DNA of 64,000 bases, from the NCBI GenBank assembly GCA_031398975.1, contig JANNOI010000042.1, forward strand, positions 1 to 64,000. The letters run 5' to 3'. Position 1 is the first letter of the stretch. Every line of letters starts with the position of its first letter. Shown one piece after another: positions 1 to 10,000 of the stretch. Below the pieces are notes generated by a model, which saw only the letters and a list, made by a program, of their open reading frames with translations, ran no database searches and was not told where the DNA came from. Position numbers and translations under genes: made by a program. This stretch comes from JAKFWI01 sp031398975. GTDB lineage: Bacteria; Pseudomonadota; Alphaproteobacteria; Caulobacterales; Aquidulcibacteraceae.

Positions 1-46
1 CCGTCTCTCATAGGACTGGCTCCTGCGATCGCTCAGGGTGGAACGA

Positions 47-71
47 CCGGAGACGGGCGATCCGTCTCCGG
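47..71. terminator. Perfect 10-bp inverted repeat after the capsid gene
   Basis: A CCGGAGACGG arm, a 5-nt loop and its exact complement lie about 20 nt beyond the stop of the minus-strand capsid gene. The stem is strong, but no U-run follows on the minus strand. It could be a transcript-end hairpin that limits read-through or stabilises the capsid mRNA. The role is inferred. Confidence 0.45.
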
Positions 72-90
72 ACTGGGTGGTGCGTCTCGA

Positions 91-1305
91 CTACGCCGTG
101 CCGAACTTCAGGAACTTGATCGCTTCGAAGTGCACCGCGTCGCCGCCCACCCGCGCGGTCGTGTAGAACTGCACGTACGGCTTGGCGGTGTAGGGATCGC
201 GCAGCACGCGCACGCCGGCGCGGTCGACGATCAGATAGCCGCGGGCGAAATCGCCGAACGCGATGGAGAAGGCATCCGTGGCGATGTCTGGCATGTCTTC
301 GAGTTCGGTGACGCCGTAGCCCAGCACGGTCGCCGCGGAATTGGCGTCCGCGGGCTGCCAGATGTAGGAATCGTTGGCGTCCTTTAGCTTGCGCACCGCC
401 GCGAGCGTCTTGCGGTTCATAACGAAGCGCGCGTTTTGTCGGTACTCGGCTTTGGGCGCATAGACGAGGTCGATCAGGCGCTCCACGGCGTTGGCGGCGG
501 GGAAGGCCCCGGCGGCGCCAGTGGCGAGATAGCCCAGATTGCCCCAGGCCTGGGCGGAATTGGCGGCTTTGTCATAGGCGAGGAAGCCTTTCGGCTTGTT
601 GGAGCCGTCTCCGTTGACAAAGGCCGCACGCTCCTGGCCGGAGAACGCCTGCTCGACTTCCCCCGCGATCCATTCCTCGATATTGACGAACGCGTCGTCG
701 AGCAAAGTCTGGGTCGCGGCGAGGTTTGCGTAAAGCTCCGCGGTGGGGAATTCCAGCATGTTGAGCGTCGGCGTGGAGGTTTGGGCGCGCGCGCCCGTCT
801 CGGCGACCCAGCCCGTACCGGCGGCGGTGATGCTGATGGGCTTTTTGAACACGGTGGAGCCTGTGGTGCGGACGCTCGCAATGGCGCGCATCGGCGAGAC
901 TTCGCGCAGGCGCGCATCGATCATCCGATCCAGTTCCGGCGGCGCGACATAGCCCCCGTCCGCATCGGCCCCGACTGACATCGCCTTGGCCTCCAGCCGC
1001 GAAAGCCCCCCATCCTCGCCCTTTCGCAGATAGGCGTTCCAGGCCGCCTTGTGCTCAGACAAGGCCGGCGCCTCGCCGGCCAAAGCGGGACGCCGCGCGG
1101 CGAGCGCGAGGCGATCCATCGCCGCTTTCTGCTCGCTCAGCGCGCGATTTATCCGATCGACCTTCTCCTCGAGCACCACGTCGGCGCGCCCGGATTCGAG
1201 CGCGCTGAGCCGCTCGTCATTGGCGGCCTTGAAGGCCTCGAACGCGCGCAACAGCGCGTCCTGGCCGGCGCGATCGGGCGCGGCCATCTTGGTTTCCTTG
1301 GTCAT
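91..1305 (-). CDS. GTA/phage HK97-type major capsid protein
   Basis: This 404-residue protein would form the shell of a GTA head or small-phage head. Residues about 15-70 are charged and helical, as in the scaffolding delta domain of HK97-fold capsids. The likely maturation site is after Lys107, just before AMSVGADADGGYV, the usual start of the mature chain in this family. The rest matches the HK97 fold, ending in a DAVHFEAIKFLKF-like strand. It follows the prohead protease by 12 nt and is the last gene of a minus-strand head operon cut by the window edge. The order matches orfg5 of the Rhodobacter GTA. Family assignment is firm; activity as a GTA is inferred from order and neighbours. Confidence 0.9.
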   Translation of the reverse strand: MTKETKMAAPDRAGQDALLRAFEAFKAANDERLSALESGRADVVLEEKVDRINRALSEQKAAMDRLALAARRPALAGEAPALSEHKAAWNAYLRKGEDGGLSRLEAKAMSVGADADGGYVAPPELDRMIDARLREVSPMRAIASVRTTGSTVFKKPISITAAGTGWVAETGARAQTSTPTLNMLEFPTAELYANLAATQTLLDDAFVNIEEWIAGEVEQAFSGQERAAFVNGDGSNKPKGFLAYDKAANSAQAWGNLGYLATGAAGAFPAANAVERLIDLVYAPKAEYRQNARFVMNRKTLAAVRKLKDANDSYIWQPADANSAATVLGYGVTELEDMPDIATDAFSIAFGDFARGYLIVDRAGVRVLRDPYTAKPYVQFYTTARVGGDAVHFEAIKFLKFGTA

Positions 1306-1317
1306 GCAAAGCTCCTT

Positions 1318-1764
1318 CTACAACACAGGGCCGAGCGCCCGCCGCACCTGCGCCACGGTAAGTCGTGCCTGGGGCGCCATCGGGACGTCCACGATGGAGA
1401 CCTCCCAAAGTTCGATCTCGATGAGCTCCCGCCCGGCATTGGGCAGGGCCTTGACGGCTTTCGCGGTGAACCCGATGGAGAGCCCGTCCACGCCGCGCGC
1501 GATAAGGCGCTGGGCCAGGGCGGCCGCGGGGCGTGTTGGGTTTATTTCTCCGTAGACGAACAATCCGCGCGCATCCTCCTGCAGCGTCCGCCACGCGCCG
1601 GCGACGAGCTTCGGATCATGGCGCACCAGCATGGGCAGGCCTTGGCTGCGCAGGCTTGTGCGAAAGGCGCTGGCGCGGAATGCGCCGGCGCGCACGACAT
1701 CGCCTGCAAGGTCCGGCACGCCGAACAGCGAGGCGTAGCCCTCGATCGCCAGGCCCGCGTTCAC
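1318..1764 (-). CDS. HK97-family prohead protease (GTA orfg4-like)
   Basis: A compact 148-residue serine protease that would cleave the capsid delta domain during head maturation. Visible family features are the N-terminal GYASLFGVPDLAGDVVRAGAF segment, a catalytic His in MLVRHDP (about residue 49) and the Ser in DGLSIGF (about residue 95). Its ATG overlaps the stop of the upstream small membrane protein gene (ATGA), which suggests translational coupling. The capsid gene follows immediately. Its small size is typical of GTA and lambdoid prohead proteases. Confidence 0.88.
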   Translation of the reverse strand: MNAGLAIEGYASLFGVPDLAGDVVRAGAFRASAFRTSLRSQGLPMLVRHDPKLVAGAWRTLQEDARGLFVYGEINPTRPAAALAQRLIARGVDGLSIGFTAKAVKALPNAGRELIEIELWEVSIVDVPMAPQARLTVAQVRRALGPVL

Positions 1765-1985
1765 CGCTTCTCCACCCGCGCTTCGATGCGATGTAGCGAT
1801 TCCTGCGCGAGCCCCATCTGCGCCTCCAGCCGCGCCAGCCGCTCGGCGACCGGGCGCTGCAATTCAAGGCGCTGTTCGAGATCGTCGAGGCGGGCGGCGG
1901 CGCGCCCCGCCCAGAGCAGCGCCGTCGCCGATTGCAGCAGAATCGCGAAAATGAGCGCGGCCCCGATCCTGGTGTCAAACGTCAC
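1761..1985 (-). CDS. Small membrane/coiled-coil protein in the GTA head cluster (orfg3.5-like)
   Basis: A 74-residue protein beginning with GTG at 1985, which overlaps the portal stop codon (GTGA); its own stop overlaps the protease ATG. An N-terminal hydrophobic segment (IGAALIFAILLQSATALLWA) is followed by a charged helix rich in Arg, Glu and Leu (residues about 30-74) that could form a coiled coil. The position between portal and protease equals that of the small orfg3.5 gene in Rhodobacter GTA-like clusters. Its biochemical role is not known. A longer reading to 2060 exists, but the overlapping GTG start fits the coupled layout better. Confidence 0.7.
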   Translation of the reverse strand: MTFDTRIGAALIFAILLQSATALLWAGRAAARLDDLEQRLELQRPVAERLARLEAQMGLAQESLHRIEARVEKR

Positions 1986-3133
1986 GGCGCCTCCTCCAGC
2001 CCCGCGAGGCGGCGCTTTTCCTCGCGCGACAAGAAGTTTGCGCTCTCGAGCCGCGTCCACAGGGCGTCCCGTTCGGCGGCAAGCGCGGGCGCGGCGTCGA
2101 GATCAACGCTGACTTGGGCAGGCCCCTCTACGGGCCAGCGATCGCCCAGCCAGGATTCGATCGCGCGGGCGGTTTTCTGCGCGAGCGGCAGCGCCGTCTG
2201 GCGCCAGAAGGCCAGATTAGCTTCGCGATAGTTCGCATACGTATTATCGCCGGGAATGCCCAGCAGCATGGGCGGCACGCCGAAGGCGAGCGCGATGTCG
2301 CGCGCGGCCGCGCTGCGCGCCTGGATGAAGTCCATGTCCGCCGGCGAAAGGCTCATCGGCTTCCAGTCCAGCCCGCCTTCTAAGAGCATGGGGCGCCCGG
2401 CATTGGCCGCGCCCGCGTGTGCGGCCTCCAATTCCTCCTTGAGACGCGCAAACTGATCCTCAGACAGACGATCCATGCCCCCGGCGCCGGAATAGACGAG
2501 CGCCCCCGAGGGGCGGGCCGCATTGTCGATCAGCGCCTTGTTCCAGGCGCCCCCGGCATTGTGAATGTCGATCGCGTAGGCGGCCGCCTCCATCGGCGAC
2601 TGGCCGTACCAATCGTCCGCCGGGGCGAACAATTTGAGGTGCAGGATCGGCGCACGCTCGGTGATCGGGTCACGCTCGTAGCGGGTGACTTGGCCGCCCG
2701 CGCGGTGCTCCCAGCCGATCGGCCAGCCGCGCGGCCCCGGCAGCACGGCCATCCGGTCCGGGCGCAAGACATAGAGTTCGCGCGGGGGCTCCTCCGCGAG
2801 GCTTGCCGCTTCGAGAAAAGCGTTCCCGGACACCTGCAGGTGCCCGAAGAACGCCTCGAACAATTCCGCCCCGGTCTGCTCGGGGTTGGGCGCATAGAGG
2901 AGTTCGGCGAGGGGGTGGTCCTTGGGCGTCACCGCAAGGGTCGCGCTCGCGGCGGCGTCCGCCACCAAGCGCACGCACCGGTAGGCCACCGCATTGCGCC
3001 CATAGCCCTCCCGCGCGAACGCGGCGTGATCGCGCGCCGACCAGTGCGGACGCCCGAGCCCATGCCATGCCAGCACATGGCGCGGCGCGGCCTTGCCTTC
3101 GCGCCGGGCGAGCCGGCGCAGCCAATCCAACAT
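1982..3133 (-). CDS. Phage/GTA portal protein (HK97 gp3 family)
   Basis: A 383-residue portal subunit that would build the dodecameric ring through which DNA enters the head. The pattern is typical of HK97-type portals: AVAYRCVRLVADAAASATLAV near residue 50, LFEAFFGHLQVSGNAFLEA near residue 90, and FGVPPMLLGIPGDNTYANYREANLAFW near residues 260-285. It lies 21 nt after the terminase gene and overlaps the next small gene by 4 nt, so head assembly genes are tightly coupled. Assignment rests on these motifs and on order. Confidence 0.9.
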   Translation of the reverse strand: MLDWLRRLARREGKAAPRHVLAWHGLGRPHWSARDHAAFAREGYGRNAVAYRCVRLVADAAASATLAVTPKDHPLAELLYAPNPEQTGAELFEAFFGHLQVSGNAFLEAASLAEEPPRELYVLRPDRMAVLPGPRGWPIGWEHRAGGQVTRYERDPITERAPILHLKLFAPADDWYGQSPMEAAAYAIDIHNAGGAWNKALIDNAARPSGALVYSGAGGMDRLSEDQFARLKEELEAAHAGAANAGRPMLLEGGLDWKPMSLSPADMDFIQARSAAARDIALAFGVPPMLLGIPGDNTYANYREANLAFWRQTALPLAQKTARAIESWLGDRWPVEGPAQVSVDLDAAPALAAERDALWTRLESANFLSREEKRRLAGLEEAP

Positions 3134-3154
3134 GACTTGATCCTTCGTGCTAAG

Positions 3155-4444
3155 TCAGAGCGCGGTGACGCGCGGCTCGGACTTGTCCAACATCGCATCC
3201 GTCAGCGCCCAGACGAGCGCATCGACCCGGTCCGGGCTTTCGCCCCCCGAGGCGGCCCCGAAGCTACACATCTCGTCCTCCAGCGCCGGGAAGCGCACCG
3301 CGTGGGTCACCCGGCCCTGCTCGTAGAGCGCCGCGATCGGCTCCGCGCGGGCGCGCTTGCCGTAGCGGGCGTGCACCAGGCGCACCGGCGTTCCCGGAGC
3401 CGCCGCCTGCAGCACGGCGCGCACCATCTCCCCGCCATTATTGGCCTCCGCGACGATGCGGTGCGCATTGAGACTTTGCGCGAGCGCCGCGACCCGCCGC
3501 GCCCAGCCTTGCGGGCTGAGCCCCTGGATGCTCGCGTCCGCCAGCACGACCGCGCGGCGCGCGAGCCCCTCCCCGCCGGCGCCCACCGCGACGATCCCGC
3601 ACGCATCGGCCTTCGCGCCCACGCTGGCGGGAGGATCGACGCCGATCACGACCGTATCGAACCGCATCGACGCCTCCCCCGCGCGCGCCTCGAGATCGGC
3701 GCGCCGCCACAAGGCGCCCTCGAGATCCTCGATGATCTCGCCCTCAAGCTCCTGGCGCCCATAGAGCGTGCCGGCCCATTTCTGCGTCACCGCCGCCACG
3801 AAGCCGCGCGCCAGGAAGGCCGCGTTCGCCCGCGTAGAGCCGCGCGACAGCGCCACGTGCGGCTCCTCCAGCAGCCCTTTCAGCGCCGCGATCGGGCGCG
3901 GCGTGGTGGTGACCAGAAGCTGGGGGTTGCGCCCCAGCCGCAGCCCCAGCCGCAACGTGTCGAGCGTTTCGCCCGGCCGCGACCAGGCGCAAAACTCGTC
4001 CGCCCACGCGGTATCGAATTGCGGGCCCCGCAGGCTTTGCGGCTCCACCGAGGAGAAGACGTGGGCCTCCGCCCCGCACGGCCAGAGCAGGCGCCGCCGC
4101 GCGCTCTCGTAGACGGGCGCCGGACCGCCCAGCGCGCAGAGCCCGCTTGGCCCGTCGATCATCACTTCGCGCACGGCGTGCAAGGTGGGGCCCACCAGCG
4201 CGATGCGCCGGCTTGCGCCCGCGCGCACCCGCGCGTTCACCCATTCCGCCCCCGCGCGCGTCTTGCCCGCCCCACGTCCGCCCAGAAACACCCAGACCTT
4301 CCAGGCCCCGGGCGGGGGCGTCTGCTCGGTGCGCGCCAAAAACCACCATGCCTCACTCAGGATCCTTCGTTGCAGGCCGGTCAGGCTCGTCAAAAAGCGG
4401 ATCAAGACCCTCCTCGGCTCGCGCACGATTGAAGAGAAGTTCAA
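3155..4444 (-). CDS. Terminase large subunit (GTA/phage DNA packaging ATPase-nuclease)
   Basis: A 429-residue packaging motor. The Walker A motif GGRGAGKT is at about residues 55-62, a Walker B-like strand ends in TAWADEF, and the nuclease domain carries VIGVDPPAS and an acidic C-terminal half ending DRVDALVWALTDAML. The family is the large terminase of Rhodobacter GTA orfg2 type. The TTG at 4444 would make it overlap the preceding gene by about 90 nt. Later TTG codons at 4405 and 4393 are plausible true starts. The neighbours (small-terminase-like gene and portal) fit a headful-packaging module. Confidence 0.9.
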   Translation of the reverse strand: MNFSSIVREPRRVLIRFLTSLTGLQRRILSEAWWFLARTEQTPPPGAWKVWVFLGGRGAGKTRAGAEWVNARVRAGASRRIALVGPTLHAVREVMIDGPSGLCALGGPAPVYESARRRLLWPCGAEAHVFSSVEPQSLRGPQFDTAWADEFCAWSRPGETLDTLRLGLRLGRNPQLLVTTTPRPIAALKGLLEEPHVALSRGSTRANAAFLARGFVAAVTQKWAGTLYGRQELEGEIIEDLEGALWRRADLEARAGEASMRFDTVVIGVDPPASVGAKADACGIVAVGAGGEGLARRAVVLADASIQGLSPQGWARRVAALAQSLNAHRIVAEANNGGEMVRAVLQAAAPGTPVRLVHARYGKRARAEPIAALYEQGRVTHAVRFPALEDEMCSFGAASGGESPDRVDALVWALTDAMLDKSEPRVTAL

Positions 4445-4679
4445 GCTTCCGGCGGGCAGCCGCGCCGGCGTGGCGGGCGGCGGCGGGGGAAGAGGCTCGG
4501 GCGCTACGCTTCCAATCTTCGATCTCCTCGAATGCTTTCTTGATGGCCAGCACGGCCTTGCCGATCCGCTCGGCTTCGCCGGCCTGGCCGTCCTTGAGGG
4601 CGGCCTGGGCCCCAGCCAGCGCGGCCTCGCACCGGGCGATGGGATCGCTGGGCGGCTTGGAAACCTTTTTACCGGGCAT
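4353..4679 (-). CDS. GTA small-terminase-like protein (orfg1-like)
   Basis: A 108-residue protein starting with ATG at 4679. It has an Ala/Lys-rich helical core (residues about 15-80) and an acidic end (EEGLDPLFDEPD). It sits where Rhodobacter GTA orfg1 sits, directly before the large terminase, and its 3' end overlaps that gene. Small terminases diverge quickly, so the call rests on position, size and helical character. It is the first gene of the minus-strand cluster. The promoter would lie in the 112-bp gap shared with the divergent PBP1A gene. Confidence 0.65.
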   Translation of the reverse strand: MPGKKVSKPPSDPIARCEAALAGAQAALKDGQAGEAERIGKAVLAIKKAFEEIEDWKRSARASSPAAARHAGAAARRKLELLFNRARAEEGLDPLFDEPDRPATKDPE

Positions 4680-4791
4680 GACGTACTTTAGGGTGACGCG
4701 CGGTTCGGTCGGATAAGGGCGGGGCGGGAAACGCGAAGACCCACCTGTTGCGGCTTGAAAGCCTGTCGCGACGCTGGAAAAGCGTGCGGTT

Positions 4792-6924
4792 TTGCCCCTA
4801 GTGCGGGTGGACGGGCGCTTGCGCCGGAATTTGGCCATCTGGCTGAGGCTCAACCCCGCCTTGGCGCTGCGCGTGTGGAGAGGGTCCTTGGAAGAGTTCA
4901 AACGCCGCATCGACTGGGCCAAGCTGCGCGCGCAAGCGGCCAAGGCCCAACTCGACAAGCTGCTCCAGCAACGCTCCCGCATCAGCGTCGGGATGGCCGC
5001 CGCGGCGGGCTTCGCGTGCGCGGCGCTGATCATGGGCGCGGCCTGGGCGTGGCTGTTTGTGGGCCTGCCGCGGGTGAAGAACGCCGACGAGCTCTGGTCC
5101 CTCAACCGCCAGCCGGGGGTGACCTTCCTGGACCGCAGCGGCGCCATCCTGGGCGTGCGGGGGCCCTATTACGGGGAGGGCGTGACGCTGGACGAGCTGC
5201 CGGCCTATGTGCCCCAGGCCTTTCTGGCCATCGAGGACCGCCGCTTTTACGAGCATGACGGGGTGGACCGCCAAGCCATCGTGCGCGCCGCCATGGCCAA
5301 TCTGACCCAGATGAAGACGGTGCAAGGCGGCTCCACCATCACCCAGCAATTGTGCAAGAACCTGTTCCTGAAGCCCGACCGCGAGATCCGCCGCAAGCTG
5401 CAGGAAATGGTGCTCGCTGCGCGGGTGGAGAAAAAGCTCACCAAGGACGAGATCCTCGAAATCTATCTGAACCGGGTGTATCTGGGCGAGCAGGCCTATG
5501 GCGTGGACGCCGCAGCCCGCCGCTATTTCGGCAAGCCCGCCACGGAGCTCACCCTGGCCGAGGCCGCGATGCTCGCAGGCTTGCCGAAGGCGCCCTCCGC
5601 CTGGGCGCCGACCGTGGCGTTCGAGGCCGCCACCGCCCGCCAGCGCGTGGTGATCGCGGCCATGCTCACGGCCGGCTTCCTTACCGCCGAACAGGCTGAA
5701 GAGGCCCGAAACGCGCGCGTGCGGATTGTCCGGCGCCCCGCCCCGGAGGGCGATTTCGGCTATGTGTTCGACCGGGCGGCCGAAGAGGCGCGCCGCCTTG
5801 CGGGCGACAGTTTCCCGGACCTGGTGGTGCGGACCACGATCGACCGGAGGCTCCAGATCGAGGCCGCGCGATCCGTCAAAGCGGGGCTGCCGGCGCAGGG
5901 CAAATCGAAGCGGGTGCTGCAGGCTGCGCTCGTTTCGGTGGACCAGGAAGGCGCGGTGCGCGCGCTCGTGGGCGGTCGCTCCTATGCCGAGAGCAAGTTC
6001 AATCGCGCGGTGCAGGCCAAGCGCCAGCCGGGCTCCTCGTTCAAGACTTTCGTCTACGCGGCCGCGTTCGAGCAGGGCTACGAGCCCGACGCGGTGCGCT
6101 ATGACGAGCCGATCACCATCCGGGGCTGGCAGCCGCAGAATTATTACGGCCAGTTCCGCGGCGCGGTGACGCTGCGCACGGCGTTCGCCCAATCGATCAA
6201 CACGGTCGCGGCCGAACTCGGCTACGAGATCGGGCCGGAAAAGGTCGCAGCGCTCGCCCAGCGCTTCGGCGTCGCCTCCAAGCTCAACCCCGTCCCGTCC
6301 ATTGCGCTGGGATCCTCCGAGGTGACGCTTTGGGAGATGACCCAGGCCTACGCCACCTTCATGCGCGAGGGCCGGCGCACCGACGCCCATCTCGTGACCA
6401 TGGTGGAGAATTCCCGCGGCGAGACGGTCTATACCCGCCCCGCCGACCGCGCCCAGCAAGTCTATGATCCCGACCTCTCCCATCTGATGACGGGGATGAT
6501 GGCGCAGGTCGTCCAGGCCGGCACCGGCACGCGCGCGCGCCTGCCCAACCGCGACGCCGCCGGCAAGACCGGAACCAGCCAGGATTGGCGCGACGCCTGG
6601 TTCGTGGGCTACACGGCCGATTTCACAACCGGCGTGTGGGTGGGCTATGACGATTACACGCCGATGGCCAAGGTGAGCGGATCGGGCGCGCCGGCCGAGA
6701 TCTGGCGCGCCTACATGCTCGCCGCCAGCCGCGATCTCGAGCCGCGCGACCTTCCCGGCTACGACCTCCCGCCCCGCCCCGAGCGCGACTTCCAGCTGGC
6801 CAGCTTCTACGATGCGCTCACCGCCGCGTTCGGCTTCGGCGACGATGACGATGACGATGAAGAGGAAGAGGAAGAGGAAGAGGAAGAGGAAGACGAGTTC
6901 GACGACGAAGAGATGATGCAATAG
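4792..6924 (+). CDS. Penicillin-binding protein 1A, bifunctional, with a polyacidic tail
   Basis: A class A PBP of about 710 residues that polymerises and cross-links peptidoglycan in the periplasm. An N-terminal cytoplasmic basic stretch and one membrane segment (about 63-92) precede the GT51 transglycosylase domain, with IEDRRFYEHDG (catalytic Glu near 148) and QGGSTITQQL. The transpeptidase carries SSFK (Ser near 414), QSIN and GKTGTS (near 590). The C-terminus ends in a run of Asp/Glu encoded by a hexanucleotide repeat, which is unusual for this family. The start is uncertain: TTG at 4792 or GTG at 4801. The divergent GTA cluster begins 112 bp away and the ABC-F gene follows after 2 nt. 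Confidence 0.93.
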   Translation: MPLVRVDGRLRRNLAIWLRLNPALALRVWRGSLEEFKRRIDWAKLRAQAAKAQLDKLLQQRSRISVGMAAAAGFACAALIMGAAWAWLFVGLPRVKNADELWSLNRQPGVTFLDRSGAILGVRGPYYGEGVTLDELPAYVPQAFLAIEDRRFYEHDGVDRQAIVRAAMANLTQMKTVQGGSTITQQLCKNLFLKPDREIRRKLQEMVLAARVEKKLTKDEILEIYLNRVYLGEQAYGVDAAARRYFGKPATELTLAEAAMLAGLPKAPSAWAPTVAFEAATARQRVVIAAMLTAGFLTAEQAEEARNARVRIVRRPAPEGDFGYVFDRAAEEARRLAGDSFPDLVVRTTIDRRLQIEAARSVKAGLPAQGKSKRVLQAALVSVDQEGAVRALVGGRSYAESKFNRAVQAKRQPGSSFKTFVYAAAFEQGYEPDAVRYDEPITIRGWQPQNYYGQFRGAVTLRTAFAQSINTVAAELGYEIGPEKVAALAQRFGVASKLNPVPSIALGSSEVTLWEMTQAYATFMREGRRTDAHLVTMVENSRGETVYTRPADRAQQVYDPDLSHLMTGMMAQVVQAGTGTRARLPNRDAAGKTGTSQDWRDAWFVGYTADFTTGVWVGYDDYTPMAKVSGSGAPAEIWRAYMLAASRDLEPRDLPGYDLPPRPERDFQLASFYDALTAAFGFGDDDDDDEEEEEEEEEEEDEFDDEEMMQ
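6841..6894 (+). repeat. Coding hexanucleotide microsatellite (Asp then Glu run)
   Basis: Three copies of GACGAT are followed by five copies of GAAGAG and a GAAGAC end, all in frame at the 3' end of the PBP1A gene. They encode six Asp followed by a Glu run. Low-complexity repeats of this kind are prone to slippage. A 6-bp unit change would keep the reading frame and only alter tail length. Confidence 0.9.
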
Positions 6925-6926
6925 CC

Positions 6927-8726
<1,800 letters not shown>

Positions 8727-8753
8727 TGCCCATGGTCCACGGTTTCTTTACCC

Positions 8754-9896
8754 ATGAGCGCCACAAAGACGCTCGGATCCCGCCTGGGCTTGGCAATGAG
8801 CAGCACGTCCCATTTCGCGCGCCTCCTTGAGCTCGCCAAGGCCCCGACCAGCGAAAAGCGTCGCGAATTGCTGCGCGAGATCACCGACCTGTTTTTCCTG
8901 AGCCCCCCCGCCCGCTCCGACGGGGAGGGGGAGGCCGCGCTGTTCGACGACGTGCTGCGCACGGTGGCCCGGGAGATGCACGAGGGGGTGCTGGTGGAGC
9001 TCGCCGAGCGCTTCGCCGACGCAGCCTACGCCCCGCCCGGCCTGCTTCGCGATCTCGCGGCCGACGCCCTGCCCATCGCCGCGCCGATCCTGTCGCGCTC
9101 GCCCCTGTTAAGCGACGACGATCTGCTGGCCGTGATGCGCGCCGCAAGCCCCGGCCACGCCAACGCCGTAGCCGCCCGGGCGAGCGTGAGCGAGAAGGTG
9201 TCCGATTTCATCGTCAGCCACGGCGACGACGCGACGCTTGACACGCTGGTGCGCAACGAGGGCGCGCGGCTATCGCGCGGGACGTTCGAGACCGTGGTGG
9301 ACCGGGCGCGGGCGAACAAGGCGCTGCACGAGGGCGTGGTGGCGCGCCAGGACTTGCCGCTCGACCTGCTGAACGAGATGTATTTCACGGTGGAGAAGCG
9401 GCTGCGCGCGGCGATCCTCGAGCGCAACGCCAGCGTCGATCCCGCCGCACTCGACGCCGCGCTCGCCAAGACGCGCTCCCGCCTGCAGCGCACCAGCCTC
9501 ACCTCGACCGAAGAGCGCCGCCGCGCCGAGCGCTTCGTGGGCCTGAAAAAGGCCGCCGGCGAGCTGACCCCGGGCCTGCTGATCTCGTTGTACCGCGACA
9601 AGCAATTCAACCATTTCCTGTGCGGCTTGGCCGAGCTGACCGACCTTGAACACGACACCGCGCGCCAGATCATCCAGGCGCGCGACATCGACGCCCTCGC
9701 CATGGTGTGCCGCGCAGCCGATATCGAGCGGCCGCTCTTTGTGACCATCGCCGTGCTGACGTGCGGCGGCGAGGGGGCCATAAGCCGGGCGGAGGAATTC
9801 GGCCGCATCTACATGTCCGTGCCTATCGAGGCGGCCCAGCGCGCGATGCGCTTCTTCAAGGTGCGCAAAAGCGCAGGCGAGCGCGCCGCCGCGTGA
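8754..9896 (+). CDS. DUF2336 domain protein
   Basis: A 380-residue helical protein of the DUF2336 family, which is widespread in Alphaproteobacteria and has no assigned reaction. Repeated segments such as LVELAERFADAAYAPPGLLRDLAADALPIAAPIL and VSDFIVSHGDD suggest an all-helical repeat fold, with a conserved C-terminal GRIYMSVPIEAAQRAMRFFKVR. No signal peptide or membrane span is visible. It sits 27 nt after the ABC-F gene and before carB. A role in regulation or protein binding is possible but not shown. Confidence 0.75.
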   Translation: MSATKTLGSRLGLAMSSTSHFARLLELAKAPTSEKRRELLREITDLFFLSPPARSDGEGEAALFDDVLRTVAREMHEGVLVELAERFADAAYAPPGLLRDLAADALPIAAPILSRSPLLSDDDLLAVMRAASPGHANAVAARASVSEKVSDFIVSHGDDATLDTLVRNEGARLSRGTFETVVDRARANKALHEGVVARQDLPLDLLNEMYFTVEKRLRAAILERNASVDPAALDAALAKTRSRLQRTSLTSTEERRRAERFVGLKKAAGELTPGLLISLYRDKQFNHFLCGLAELTDLEHDTARQIIQARDIDALAMVCRAADIERPLFVTIAVLTCGGEGAISRAEEFGRIYMSVPIEAAQRAMRFFKVRKSAGERAAA

Positions 9897-9911
9897 GGCG
9901 CCCGCGGAGGC

Positions 9912-9925
9912 GGGTCGCGCGACCC
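9912..9925. terminator. 14-bp perfect palindrome between DUF2336 and carB
   Basis: GGGTCGCGCGACCC lies 15 nt after the DUF2336 stop and is preceded by a short CCCGC/GCGGG stem. No T-run follows. It is a candidate transcript-end hairpin separating the upstream genes from carB; the function is inferred. Confidence 0.35.
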
Positions 9926-10000
9926 TTGCGCTGAGCCCTGCCCGCCTCTACACCCGCGCAACTTTGAACAGGACGCTGCGAGGACGCGGCGCGCACACCC

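Noticed and set aside
2417..4432. Long plus-strand frame (about 671 residues) over the terminase and portal genes
   Set aside because: Arg/His/Pro-rich shadow with no motif; the minus strand encodes recognisable terminase and portal proteins.
1..4700. Active prophage
   Set aside because: Only GTA-like head genes with orfg1-5 order are seen, and no integrase, repressor or lysis gene is present; the rest is outside the window.
4798..6921. Long antisense open frame (about 707 residues) over PBP1A
   Set aside because: It is a GC-rich shadow frame with His/Arg/Gly-rich low complexity and no family motif; the sense strand carries clear PBP motifs.
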